Positions 19,023 to 28,227 of a stretch of 64,000 bases of DNA are shown piece by piece (within the stretch, counting starts at the first letter, position 1; each line of letters begins with the position of its first letter). The translations under genes and the position numbers were made by a program. The notes under the pieces were generated by a model. That model saw only the letters and a program-made list of their open reading frames with translations. It was not told the origin of the DNA and ran no database searches. Origin of the DNA: Gammaproteobacteria bacterium (lineage in GTDB: Bacteria > Pseudomonadota > Gammaproteobacteria > Burkholderiales > Rhodocyclaceae); contig JAHJVE010000020.1 in NCBI GenBank assembly GCA_018828385.1, positions 295,423-359,422 on the forward strand, in the 5' to 3' direction.

Positions 19023-20219
19023 TCAGACCTTGTCGCCGGCCCAGTAGCGGTCGATGTCCTTGATGCCCCATTTGGCCGCGTCTTCACGGCCGGCGATTTT
19101 TTCGGGACTGCGTGTCAGGTCGATGATCTCCGGCTTGATGTAGGCCTGCGATTTGGTCGAGAAAAATACCTTGACCTTGGGTTTGAGCAAGGACTGTTCG
19201 CCCTGCTCGACGACCACGCCCAGTTTCCCCGATTCCAGCCTGACCAGCGAGCCAACCGGGTAAATGCCGAGACTTTTGACGAAAGCCTGGAACACGGTCG
19301 GATCGAAATGGCCCTTCCATTCGGCCATGCGCTTGATCGACTCGGCGGGGTCCCAGCCAGCCTTGTACGGGCGATTTGAGGTGATCGCATCGTAAACGTC
19401 GCAAACGGCACCCATCTTGGCGAAAAGGCTCATCGTTTCGCCATTCTGCCCTTTCGGGTAGCCGCTGCCGTCGATCTTTTCGTGATGGTGCAGACAGACA
19501 TCCTTTGTGATGTCGCTAACGCCTTTTCCCTCAAGCAGGAGCTTGTGGCCTTCTTCCGGATGCGTTTTGACGAGCGCGAACTCGTCGTCGGTCAGCTTGC
19601 CCGGCTTATTCAATATTTCCAGCGGAATCATCGCCTTGCCGAGGTCGTGGAGCAGGCCGGCCATACCGGCATCGCGGGTTTGCTGCTCGTCGAGCCCCAG
19701 TTTTCGGGACAGTGCAATCATCAGGGCGCAGACGGCGACCGAATGCATGTAGGTGTAATCGTCAGCGGTCTTGAGGCGAGCCAGGCTGATCAGCGCGCCC
19801 GGATTGCGCAGCACCGAATTGGATATTTCCTCAACCAGCGGCGCCGCGGCATCGGCCTCGATGGCCTTGCCCATGCGCGCTTCCTGGAACATCGAGACAA
19901 CCGCCTCCTTGCCCTTGGCGCAGATCTTGGCGGCGCGTTTGACCTCGTCGTTGAACGATGCTTTCTCCTGAACGACGGGCGGCGGCTCGGGAATTTCTTC
20001 AGCGGTCAAGGCTTGTTCAGCGCCGGAGGCTTCGATGTCGAGACCTTTGGAAATGTCGATCCAGACCTCGGAGATAGCGCTCTCACGGACCAGGACGAGG
20101 TCGTTGGGGTCGGTCAAAACGAATTTCGTCCGCCAGAACGGATGTTCCAGCCAAGCGCCGCAGAAGGCCTGCAGGTGCATGCCCAGCGTCAGCTGTTCAA
20201 CGGGGATTTTTTTCAGCAT
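19023..20219 (-). CDS. HD-GYP domain cyclic-di-GMP phosphodiesterase with DUF3391 N-terminus
   Basis: 398 residues. The N-terminal 60 residues (IPVEQLTLGMHLQAFCGAWLEHPFW) look like DUF3391, commonly fused to HD-GYP. Catalytic residues are in place: His159, H191-D192 (LLHDLGKA), the H220 region, H244-H246 and the GYP motif G253-Y254-P255 (DGSGYPKG). It should hydrolyse c-di-GMP and so affect motility or biofilm. No signal peptide, membrane helix or receiver domain is present. The metK terminator lies 17-43 bases upstream and no ribosome site is evident. Confidence 0.92.
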   Translation of the reverse strand: MLKKIPVEQLTLGMHLQAFCGAWLEHPFWRTKFVLTDPNDLVLVRESAISEVWIDISKGLDIEASGAEQALTAEEIPEPPPVVQEKASFNDEVKRAAKICAKGKEAVVSMFQEARMGKAIEADAAAPLVEEISNSVLRNPGALISLARLKTADDYTYMHSVAVCALMIALSRKLGLDEQQTRDAGMAGLLHDLGKAMIPLEILNKPGKLTDDEFALVKTHPEEGHKLLLEGKGVSDITKDVCLHHHEKIDGSGYPKGQNGETMSLFAKMGAVCDVYDAITSNRPYKAGWDPAESIKRMAEWKGHFDPTVFQAFVKSLGIYPVGSLVRLESGKLGVVVEQGEQSLLKPKVKVFFSTKSQAYIKPEIIDLTRSPEKIAGREDAAKWGIKDIDRYWAGDKV

Positions 20220-20235
20220 ATTTGATGATTTTAAC

Positions 20236-20262
20236 GAAAAAGGGAGCCGGTCAGGCTCCCTT
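20236..20262 (-). terminator. metK intrinsic terminator
   Basis: On the minus strand GGGAGCC, a 5-base loop (TGACC) and GGCTCCC, followed by TTTTTCG. It lies between the metK stop and the HD-GYP start. Confidence 0.85.
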
Positions 20263-20289
20263 CTTGCAAAACTTCACAATGCTTTTCTC

Positions 20290-21453
<1,164 letters not shown>

Positions 21454-21464
21454 GGGAAACTCCA

Positions 21465-21501
21465 GTGGTCCTTTTATCCGGCGCTACCTGCTTCGGACCA
21501 C
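21465..21501 (-). promoter_or_regulatory. leader hairpin at the metK ribosome site
   Basis: Arms GTGGTCC and GGACCAC (7 bp) with a 23-base loop containing GCAGGTAGCGCC. The right arm ends one base before GGAG. It does not match a SAM-riboswitch class that I can recall in detail. Role unknown; translation control is possible. Confidence 0.45.
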
Positions 21502-21611
21502 GAGCGGTGACGCTTTAGCAGTATTTATTAGTCGCCCCGCAAGTTGTCTGTTTAACTCGGCGAACGGATAATGATAGTCTTTTTACGCTGCGGTTCAACC
21601 CCCGCGCCACC

Positions 21612-22454
21612 ATGGTCTTTATCTTTCGCCTCCTTTCCCTTCTGCCCTTGAATGTTCTGCATCTGTTCGGTGCGGGACTCGGCCGCCTGACCTACTGGTT
21701 GTCGCCGACCTATCGGCGTCATCTGCGGGAAAACCTCGCGCAGGCCGGTCTGTCACCGGCCTTGCGCGGCCGGGTGGCGGCCGAAACCGGGAAGCAAATG
21801 GTCGAACTGGCCCGTATCTGGATGCGTCCGCTCGAAGAGGCGATTCCGCTCGTGGCCGAGGTGGTCGGCTGGGAGCATGTCGAGGCGGCGCAAAAAGCCG
21901 GCAAAGGCATTGTCTTTTTGACCCCGCACCTCGGCTGTTTCGAGATCACCGCGCAGTACCTGTCGTCCTTCGGAGACATCACGGTGCTCTACCGCGCACC
22001 AAAGTCGGCGGTGGCGCAGGAACTGATCCTGACCGGCCGCAAAAGGGCTCAACTGCATCTGGCGCCGGCCGATCTCTCTGGCGTGCGCGCCCTGATCAAG
22101 GCGCTCAAAAAGGGGGAAATGGTCGGCATGCTGCCCGATCAGGCGCCGAAGACCGGCGAGGGCGCCTGGCTCAAGTTCTTTGGGCGATACGCCTACACCA
22201 TGACGCTGGCTGCCCGACTCACTGAAACCGGGGCGGCATCGCTGCTGACCTGGGGTGAGCGCCTGCCCGGCGGGCGTGGTTACCGCGTGCATTTCCAGCC
22301 ACCGCAAAATCCGCTGGCGGGTGCTACGGTCGACCGGGCGCAGCAGATCAATTTCGAAATCGAGACCTTGATCCGTCAGTGTCCAACGCAGTACCTGTGG
22401 GGCTACAACCGATACAAACGACCGGCCGGTGCTGACGCACCGCCGGCAGTGTGA
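21612..22454 (+). CDS. LpxL/HtrB-family lipid A-type acyltransferase (first of two)
   Basis: 280 residues. One N-terminal membrane helix, then the lysophospholipid/lauroyl acyltransferase fold. The catalytic H-x4-E is HLGCFE at about residues 104-109, followed by YRAPK and DQAPKTGEGAW. Such enzymes add a secondary acyl chain to lipid A on the cytoplasmic side of the inner membrane. It overlaps the next, related gene by GTGA, so the pair probably adds the two secondary chains. Which is LpxL and which is LpxM/LpxP cannot be read here. Confidence 0.85.
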   Translation: MVFIFRLLSLLPLNVLHLFGAGLGRLTYWLSPTYRRHLRENLAQAGLSPALRGRVAAETGKQMVELARIWMRPLEEAIPLVAEVVGWEHVEAAQKAGKGIVFLTPHLGCFEITAQYLSSFGDITVLYRAPKSAVAQELILTGRKRAQLHLAPADLSGVRALIKALKKGEMVGMLPDQAPKTGEGAWLKFFGRYAYTMTLAARLTETGAASLLTWGERLPGGRGYRVHFQPPQNPLAGATVDRAQQINFEIETLIRQCPTQYLWGYNRYKRPAGADAPPAV

Positions 22455-23335
22455 GTTCCTTGAAGATTTTCCTTACCTATATCCTGGTCGGTTTTCTCTG
22501 GCTGCTGCACTGGTTGCCGCTGTCCGTCCTGCGCAGTCTGGGGCGCGGGCTGGGGCGTTTGCTCTATGCCCTGGGCCGCAGCCGGCGCGAAGTGGCACTG
22601 ACCAACCTGCGCCTGTGCTTTCCGGAGAAAAGTGAAGCTGAACGGGAAGCGCTGGCGCGGGCGCATTTCGTCGCCTTCGCCCGGGCGGTGCTCGACCGCA
22701 CGCTGGGGTGGTGGGCTTCGCGGCAGCGACTGGAGCGCATCATTCGGATTCACGGGGTCGAGCATCTGACTGATCCCGACGGTCGTCCGGTAGTCATGCT
22801 GTCGCCACATTTCGTCGGGCTCGATGCCGGCGGGACGGTGGTTTCGATGCACGTGACCGGATGCAGCGTCTTCTCGAACCAGAAGAATCCGGTCCTCAAC
22901 AAGTTGCTTTATGATGGCCGGATGCGTTTCAACGAGGCGATATTGCTTTCGCGTCAGGATGGCATGCGCAAGATCGTCCGGGCGATGAAGGACGGACACC
23001 CGTTTTATTACCTGCCGGACATGGATTTTGGTCCCAAGGAATCGATTTTCGTGCCTTTCTTCGGCGTTCAGGCGGCGACGATTCCCGCCTTGTCGCGCTT
23101 GGTCCGGCTGACCAATGCGCGTGTCGTGCCGGTCATCTGCCATCAGGTGCCCGATGGCTACGACATCGAGGTGATGCCGCCCTGGGAGAATTTCCCCGGC
23201 GAAAGTATCGAAGCGGATACCGAATTCATGAACAAATTTATCGAAAGCCAGGTGCTGCGCATGCCGGAGCAGTATTTCTGGTTGCACAAGCGCTTCAAGA
23301 CCCGGCCACCCGGAGAACAGAGGTTTTACCAATGA
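22451..23335 (+). CDS. LpxL-family lipid A biosynthesis acyltransferase (second of two)
   Basis: 294 residues from GTG at 22451, overlapping the preceding gene. One N-terminal helix (about 4-22), then the motif H-x4-D in SPHFVGLDAGG near residue 120. DMDFGPKESIFVPFFGV is the conserved patch of this family. It resembles its upstream neighbour in size and fold and is probably an old duplicate. It overlaps the GNAT gene downstream (ATGA). The group is part of a lipid A/cell-envelope operon leading into dapF. Confidence 0.87.
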   Translation: MSSLKIFLTYILVGFLWLLHWLPLSVLRSLGRGLGRLLYALGRSRREVALTNLRLCFPEKSEAEREALARAHFVAFARAVLDRTLGWWASRQRLERIIRIHGVEHLTDPDGRPVVMLSPHFVGLDAGGTVVSMHVTGCSVFSNQKNPVLNKLLYDGRMRFNEAILLSRQDGMRKIVRAMKDGHPFYYLPDMDFGPKESIFVPFFGVQAATIPALSRLVRLTNARVVPVICHQVPDGYDIEVMPPWENFPGESIEADTEFMNKFIESQVLRMPEQYFWLHKRFKTRPPGEQRFYQ

Positions 23336-23835
23336 GCAGCCTGAACGTTGAAATCCGTCCCGTAACGCCGCCCGATGTGCCGGCGATCTCGGCCCTGGCC
23401 CGCGAAATCTGGCAGGCCACTTATCCGGGCATCATCACCCAGGAGCAGATCGATTTCATGCTTGAGCAGCGCTACGGCCATGAGCGCCTGTACGATGATC
23501 TCGAGGATGTGCACAAATGGCTCGATCAGGCCTTCCTTGGTGATCGCCGCGTCGGCTTTGCCTTCAGCGAAATCTACAAGGGCGAATTCAAGCTCGACAA
23601 GCTGTACATCCACCCCGACGTCCAGCGTCAGGGGGTAGGTGGCCAGTTGATTGCCCACGTCGCCGCGCGGGCCAAAAAAGAGGGTTATCCCTGCGTGATT
23701 CTGGCGGTCAACAAGCGCAACGACAAGGCGATCAATTCGTACATGAAATACGGCTTCGTCGTCCGTGAGGCGATTGTCGACGACATCGGCCACGGCTTCA
23801 TCATGGACGATTTCGTGATGGAGAAGAAACTTTAA
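23332..23835 (+). CDS. GNAT family N-acetyltransferase
   Basis: 167 residues. The acetyl-CoA pyrophosphate loop is QRQGVGGQL at about 101-109, preceded by LDKLYIHPDV, and the C-terminal motif is NDKAINSYMKYGFVV. These are the A and B motifs of GNAT enzymes. The acceptor is unknown; small-molecule or protein amines are possible. It overlaps the upstream acyltransferase by ATGA and is co-transcribed with it. Confidence 0.88.
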   Translation: MSSLNVEIRPVTPPDVPAISALAREIWQATYPGIITQEQIDFMLEQRYGHERLYDDLEDVHKWLDQAFLGDRRVGFAFSEIYKGEFKLDKLYIHPDVQRQGVGGQLIAHVAARAKKEGYPCVILAVNKRNDKAINSYMKYGFVVREAIVDDIGHGFIMDDFVMEKKL

Positions 23836-23895
23836 GATTTTGAGGCAACTTCCTGTCTCTGCTATGCTTTTTAAAATCATTTGGTGAGGCAGTAC

Positions 23896-24726
23896 GTGAA
23901 ACTCAAATTCTCGAAAATGCATGGTCTGGGCAACGATTTTGTTGTCCTTGACGGCATTCGCCAGTCGCTGGCGTTGTCGCCGGAACAACTGTGCTATCTG
24001 GCCGACCGCCATTTCGGCGTCGGCTGCGACCAGATTTTGCTGGTCGAAAAGGCGACCCAGGCGGGCGTCGATTTCCGCTACCGCATCTTCAATGCCGATG
24101 GCGGCGAGGTCGAGCAGTGCGGCAACGGGGCGCGCTGTTTCGTGCGTTTTGTCCATGAGCAGGGGCTGACCGACAAGCGCGAGATCCGGGTCGAGACGAT
24201 GAAGGGCCTGATTACGCCGCGTCTGGAAGGCGATGGCAATGTTACGGTCGACATGGGAATTCCCCGTTTTTTGCCGGCTGAAATTCCGTTTCTCGCCGAC
24301 GATGACGTGATCGTCCATATGCTCGACGTGGCTGATGAAACACTTGAAACCAGCGTCGTCTCGATGGGTAATCCGCATGCGGTGCAGGTGGTCGATAGCG
24401 TCGATTCAGCGCCGGTCGGCGAACATGGCCCATTGATCGAAAAACATCAGCGCTTCCCGCAGCGGGTCAACGCGGGGTTCATGCAGATTGTCGACCGCCA
24501 CGCCATCAAGCTGCGCGTTTATGAGCGCGGCGCCGGCGAAACGATGGCTTGCGGCACCGGCGCCTGTGCGGCGGTGGTCGCCGGCATTCGTCGCGGCCTG
24601 CTTGATTCGCCGGTCCGCGTCACGACGCGCGGCGGCGACCTGAACATTGCCTGGGGCGGCGGCGAACGGCCGGTTTTGATGACCGGCCCGGCGGTAACGG
24701 TATTTACTGGAGAAATTGAATTATGA
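23896..24726 (+). CDS. dapF: diaminopimelate epimerase
   Basis: 276 residues from GTG at 23896, chosen because it yields the standard start (V/M)[19 protein letters not shown] and has GAGG six bases upstream. The enzyme turns LL- into meso-diaminopimelate for lysine and peptidoglycan. The two catalytic cysteines are in CGNGARCF and MACGTGACA. The next gene (DUF484) overlaps by ATGA. The dapF-DUF484-xerC order is conserved in proteobacteria. Confidence 0.96.
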   Translation: MKLKFSKMHGLGNDFVVLDGIRQSLALSPEQLCYLADRHFGVGCDQILLVEKATQAGVDFRYRIFNADGGEVEQCGNGARCFVRFVHEQGLTDKREIRVETMKGLITPRLEGDGNVTVDMGIPRFLPAEIPFLADDDVIVHMLDVADETLETSVVSMGNPHAVQVVDSVDSAPVGEHGPLIEKHQRFPQRVNAGFMQIVDRHAIKLRVYERGAGETMACGTGACAAVVAGIRRGLLDSPVRVTTRGGDLNIAWGGGERPVLMTGPAVTVFTGEIEL

Positions 24727-25394
24727 GCGCCATGTTCCCCGACGAAATCGCGGACTACCTGAAAAACAATCCGGGCTTTTTCGAGCAGTACGCCGACCTG
24801 ATGGCCCAGATTTTCGTACCGCATCCGCATGGCGGCCGCACCGTTTCGCTGGCCGAGCGCCAGATGCTGACCCTGCGTGACAAGAACCGGGCAACCGAAA
24901 GCAAGCTGGCCGAGTTGATCTCCTTTGGCGAGGAAAACGACCAGATCAGCGAGAAGGTGCATCGTTTGTCCGTCGCGCTGATTGCCGCCGAGACCTTCCA
25001 GGCGGTGATCCATTTGCTCAATTTTCACCTGCGCGATGATTTCGCTGTGCCGCATGTCGCCCTGCGTCTGTGGGACAAGCCGGAAGGTATCGAGGATCTG
25101 CCGGAATTTGCCGCCGTCAGCGAAGAGTTGCAGGTTTTCGCCGAAACGCTGGCCCGGCCGTATTGCGGTTCGACGGCCGGTTTCGGCACGACCTCGTGGT
25201 TTGGCGAGGCGGCGTCGCACATTCGTTCGCAGGCGCTGATTGCGCTGCGCAACGGCGGCGGCACCATCGGCATGGTCGCGCTGGGCAGCGAGGACGGACA
25301 ACGCTTCTACGCCGACATGGGGACGCTTTACCTCGAACGCATCGGCGAGATGGTTTCCGCCGCCCTGGCCAGAGTGACCAAGAGCACCTTGTGA
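24723..25394 (+). CDS. DUF484 family protein
   Basis: 223 residues. An N-terminal helix pair ([20 protein letters not shown]...) leads through a short coiled coil ([23 protein letters not shown]) to a GAF-like domain. It matches DUF484 (the YigA type), a protein of unknown function nearly always found between dapF and xerC, as here. Start overlaps dapF, and its stop overlaps the xerC GTG (GTGA). Confidence 0.9.
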   Translation: MSAMFPDEIADYLKNNPGFFEQYADLMAQIFVPHPHGGRTVSLAERQMLTLRDKNRATESKLAELISFGEENDQISEKVHRLSVALIAAETFQAVIHLLNFHLRDDFAVPHVALRLWDKPEGIEDLPEFAAVSEELQVFAETLARPYCGSTAGFGTTSWFGEAASHIRSQALIALRNGGGTIGMVALGSEDGQRFYADMGTLYLERIGEMVSAALARVTKSTL

Positions 25395-26287
25395 CACCGG
25401 CTGCTGCGGTCGACGCCTGGCTGGCCGAACTTTCGGATCAGCGCCGGTTGTCGCCGCACACCGTTTCAAACTATCGGCGCGATCTGGGAAAACTGCTGGC
25501 GGCGGCGGGAGAAACGCCGCTGGCCGGTTTGCTCGTGCATCACATTCGTCGCTTTGTCGCTCAGCTCCATGGTCAGGGGCTGGGCGGCCGTTCGCTGGCG
25601 CGGACGCTGTCGGCCTGGCGCGGATTTTTCGGCTGGCTCGGCGAGCGCGGCCTGGTCAAGGCCAATCCCTGCGACGGCATCCGGCCGCCGAAGTCGCCGC
25701 GCTTGCTGCCCAAGGCCTTGTCGGTCGACGAAACTGCCCGTCTGCTGGCCCCTTTCGAGGACGACGACCCGGTGCAGGGGGCCCGCGACCTGGCCATGTT
25801 CGAGCTGTTTTACTCCTCCGGCCTGCGGCTGGCCGAGCTGGTTTCGCTTGATTGCGAGGTGCTCGACAGCGTGGCGCACGAAGGCGAAATCCGCGTGCTC
25901 GGCAAGCGCAGCAAGTTGCGCCTGGTCCCGGTCGGCCGCCAGGCACGCGAGGCGCTGGTGGCATGGGCGGCGTTGCGCGAGCAACTGGCCAGGCCGGGAG
26001 AAAAAGCCCTGTTCGTCGGCCAGCGCGGCGGGCGCATCAGTCCGCGCCTGGTCGAGGCCCGGCTGGCCAGACGGGCCGTGCTGCTTGGCTTGCCGACCCA
26101 CGTCCATCCGCACATGCTGCGTCACTCCTTTGCCTCGCACGTCCTGCAGTCTTCGGGCGACCTGCGTGCCGTGCAGGAAATGCTCGGCCACGCCAGCATT
26201 GCTTCGACGCAGGTCTATACGCACCTGGACTTCCAGCATCTGGCCAAGGTCTATGATTCGGCCCATCCGCGAGCCAAGGCGAAATAA
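25391..26287 (+). CDS. xerC: tyrosine recombinase XerC
   Basis: 298 residues from GTG at 25391, which overlaps the DUF484 stop. An earlier in-frame ATG lies inside DUF484 and gives a nonsense tail. The N-terminal SAM-like DNA-binding domain is at 1-95. The catalytic set is visible: Arg in SSGLRLAEL, Lys in GKRSKLR, H-x-x-R in HPHMLRHSF, His in LGHASI and Tyr in TQVYTHLDF. With XerD it resolves chromosome dimers at dif. The context dapF-DUF484-xerC supports XerC over XerD or a phage integrase. Confidence 0.95.
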   Translation: MTPAAAVDAWLAELSDQRRLSPHTVSNYRRDLGKLLAAAGETPLAGLLVHHIRRFVAQLHGQGLGGRSLARTLSAWRGFFGWLGERGLVKANPCDGIRPPKSPRLLPKALSVDETARLLAPFEDDDPVQGARDLAMFELFYSSGLRLAELVSLDCEVLDSVAHEGEIRVLGKRSKLRLVPVGRQAREALVAWAALREQLARPGEKALFVGQRGGRISPRLVEARLARRAVLLGLPTHVHPHMLRHSFASHVLQSSGDLRAVQEMLGHASIASTQVYTHLDFQHLAKVYDSAHPRAKAK

Positions 26288-26291
26288 GTTC

Positions 26292-26329
26292 GATTGCTAC
26301 GGTCAACCGGGAAAATCGGCCAAAAATCA
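26292..26329 (-). repeat. dispersed 36-bp repeat, copy 4
   Basis: Starts five bases after the xerC stop, in opposite orientation to xerC. Nearly perfect match to the consensus, including the outer GATT and ATC ends. Confidence 0.8.
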
Positions 26330-26404
26330 AGGCTTCGTTGACGATTCATTGGCGGGGCGCTATCCTGCGCGGCTTAGCAAATTCGCCGGAATCAAGGAGT
26401 TTTC

Positions 26405-26557
26405 ATGGCCATCACCCGTACCCGCCGTTCCTCCCTGGAGCGCCGCAGCATTTCCAAGTCAGCCAAGCGCCTGTTCAAGGGCGACGGCAAGACTGCATTC
26501 AAGGTCATTTACGCGGCCGAGTGCCATCAGCGTAATCGCAAGGCACTGGGCGCTTAA
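26405..26557 (+). CDS. small basic protein of unknown function (50 residues)
   Basis: A short open frame with an excellent ribosome site (AAGGAG, five bases before ATG) and its own terminator. The product begins MAITRTRRSSLERRSISKSA and continues KRLFKGDGKTAFKVIYAAEC, ending HQRNRKALGA. It is very rich in Arg/Lys (about 15 of 50) with one cysteine. I do not recognise it. It resembles a small nucleic-acid- or ribosome-binding protein in composition only. It stands alone between xerC (with a dispersed repeat) and rlmI. Confidence 0.65.
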   Translation: MAITRTRRSSLERRSISKSAKRLFKGDGKTAFKVIYAAECHQRNRKALGA

Positions 26558-26576
26558 GTTTTCGCCAGTAATTCGA

Positions 26577-26616
26577 GCCCCGGTTGCCGCAAGGTAACCG
26601 GGGCTTCTTCATTTTT
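26577..26616 (+). terminator. terminator after the 50-residue gene
   Basis: A 9-bp stem GCCCCGGTT / AACCGGGGC with a loop of about 10 bases, followed by TTCTTCATTTTT. It ends 17 bases before the rlmI start. Confidence 0.75.
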
Positions 26617-26632
26617 GTCGTCGGGAAATAAC

Positions 26633-27823
26633 ATGGCTCAGCTGATTCTGCTTCCGGGCAAGGAACGTTCGGCATTCAAGCATCACCCCTGGTTGTTCGC
26701 CGGTTCCGTTGGTCGTCTTGAAGGCCGGGCCCGGCCGGGCGATACGGTCGAAGTGCTGGCCGACAACCTGCGTCCGCTCGGCCGTGCCGCTTACAGCCCG
26801 AAGTCGCAGATCCGCGCGCGCTTCTGGACTTTCGATGCCGAAGAATCCATCGACGATGCGTTCTTCAAGCGGCGCATCGCAGCGGCCGTGGCGCTCCGTC
26901 AATCGCTGCCGGAGTTGCGCGGCCAGCAGGGCTTGCGTCTGATCCATGCCGAATCCGACGGGCTGCCCGGCGTTATCGCCGACCAGTACGGCGACACCGT
27001 CGTCGTCCAGCTGACCTCGGCCGGCGCCGACAAGTGGCGCAACGCCATCGTCGCCGGGCTGGTCAAGGCGACCGGTTGTGCCCGCGTTTATGAACGCTCC
27101 GATTCCGACGTGCGCGGCCTCGAAGGCCTGGGGCCGACGACCGGCTGGCTGCATGGCGAGGCGCCGACGACGCCGTTGTCCATCGACGAAAACGGGGTTC
27201 GTCTGGCGATTGATATCGCCGGCGGCCACAAGACCGGTTTCTATCTCGACCAGCGCGAGAACCGCGCCTTGCTCGGCCAGTTGTCGGCCGGCAAGGATGT
27301 CCTGAACTGCTTCTGCTACACCGGCGGTTTTTCGCTGCAGGCGCTGGCGGGTGGCGCCAAGAGCGTGCTGTCGATCGATTCCTCGGGCCCGGCGCTGGCC
27401 CAGGCCCAGGCCAATCTGGCGCTCAATCCGAGCTTGCCGGCCGACCGGGCGCAGTGGCAGGAGGCTGACGTGTTCCAGGCCCTGCGCGATTTTCGCAAGG
27501 CTGGCCGGACCTTCGACCTGATCGTCCTCGATCCGCCCAAGTTCGCGCCGTCCGCGGCGCATGCCGACCGGGCGGCGAAGGCCTACAAGGACATCAATAT
27601 TCTCGGCTGCCGGCTGCTCAAGCCGGGCGGCTTGTTGATGACCTATTCGTGTTCCGGCGGCGTCGGGCTGGAGATGTTCCAGAAAATCATCGCCGACTCG
27701 GCGCTCGATGCCGGACGCTCGGCGCGCATCGTTCGTCGCCTGGCTGGCGCGGCCGATCATCCGGTGGCGTTGAACTTTCCTGAAGGCGAGTACCTCAAAG
27801 GCCTGCTGGTGCAGGTGGACTGA
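26633..27823 (+). CDS. rlmI: 23S rRNA (cytosine-5-)-methyltransferase RlmI-type
   Basis: 396 residues from ATG 26633; an upstream in-frame start (26615) overlaps the terminator. An N-terminal PUA domain (about 3-75) is followed by the EEHEC-type linker and a Rossmann methyltransferase. Visible motifs are DQRENRALLGQL, LNCFCYTGGFSLQALAGG (SAM loop) and LDPPKFA, with the catalytic Cys in TYSCSGGV. It fits the RlmI/RlmK family that methylates C1962 of 23S rRNA. No operon partner is evident. Confidence 0.88.
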   Translation: MAQLILLPGKERSAFKHHPWLFAGSVGRLEGRARPGDTVEVLADNLRPLGRAAYSPKSQIRARFWTFDAEESIDDAFFKRRIAAAVALRQSLPELRGQQGLRLIHAESDGLPGVIADQYGDTVVVQLTSAGADKWRNAIVAGLVKATGCARVYERSDSDVRGLEGLGPTTGWLHGEAPTTPLSIDENGVRLAIDIAGGHKTGFYLDQRENRALLGQLSAGKDVLNCFCYTGGFSLQALAGGAKSVLSIDSSGPALAQAQANLALNPSLPADRAQWQEADVFQALRDFRKAGRTFDLIVLDPPKFAPSAAHADRAAKAYKDINILGCRLLKPGGLLMTYSCSGGVGLEMFQKIIADSALDAGRSARIVRRLAGAADHPVALNFPEGEYLKGLLVQVD

Positions 27824-27871
27824 GCGCCGCTCCGCTACCTGAACGTAAGGCTGCCCTGATAAACTGAATCG

Positions 27872-28153
27872 ATGCTTCATCTGCGCCACCTCCTTCTCGT
27901 CGCCGTGCTCTTCTTCGCCCAATTGGCGACGGGAGCGCACGCCGTCGAGCATGCGGCGAGCAACGATGATGGCTTGCCGACGCATGTCTGCCCGCTTTGC
28001 CTGGCGGCGCATGATCTCGGCGCGGCCTTGCCGTCGCTGGCGGCCTTGCCGCCGGTGCTGGCCGTTCAGCTTGTTCCGGAATCGTTCTCTGCCCATGGCC
28101 GCAAGGCTTTCCCGGCGCCCATCGCGACCCAGCAGGGCCCGCCACTTTTCTGA
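27872..28153 (+). CDS. small exported Cys/His protein (DUF2946-like)
   Basis: 93 residues. A signal peptide (LLLVAVLFFAQLATGAHA, cut near residue 24) is followed by HVCPLCLAAHD, a Cys-Pro-x-Cys pair near a His. This layout resembles small DUF2946-type proteins that sit beside metal-transport genes, but the match is from memory and modest. It precedes the zinc/manganese-type ABC cluster and faces the same way, so periplasmic metal handling is plausible. The ribosome site is weak. Confidence 0.6.
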   Translation: MLHLRHLLLVAVLFFAQLATGAHAVEHAASNDDGLPTHVCPLCLAAHDLGAALPSLAALPPVLAVQLVPESFSAHGRKAFPAPIATQQGPPLF

Positions 28154-28187
28154 AATTGCCCGTTTTTTACGGTTGACCGTGGGATTC
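28152..28187 (+). repeat. dispersed 36-bp repeat, copy 5
   Basis: Lies at and just beyond the stop of the small Cys/His gene. Contains the full dyad ACGGT-TG-ACCGT behind CCGTTTTTT. Confidence 0.8.
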
Positions 28188-28227
28188 CCGCGGTTGGCTG
28201 CTGTTCACGCAATTTCAGGAAACTCCC

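Noticed and set aside
22321..22342. GCTACGGTCGACCGGG in the first acyltransferase gene as a repeat copy
   Set aside because: Core has a changed centre and the A-rich flank is absent. Possibly a decayed copy, but not supportable alone.
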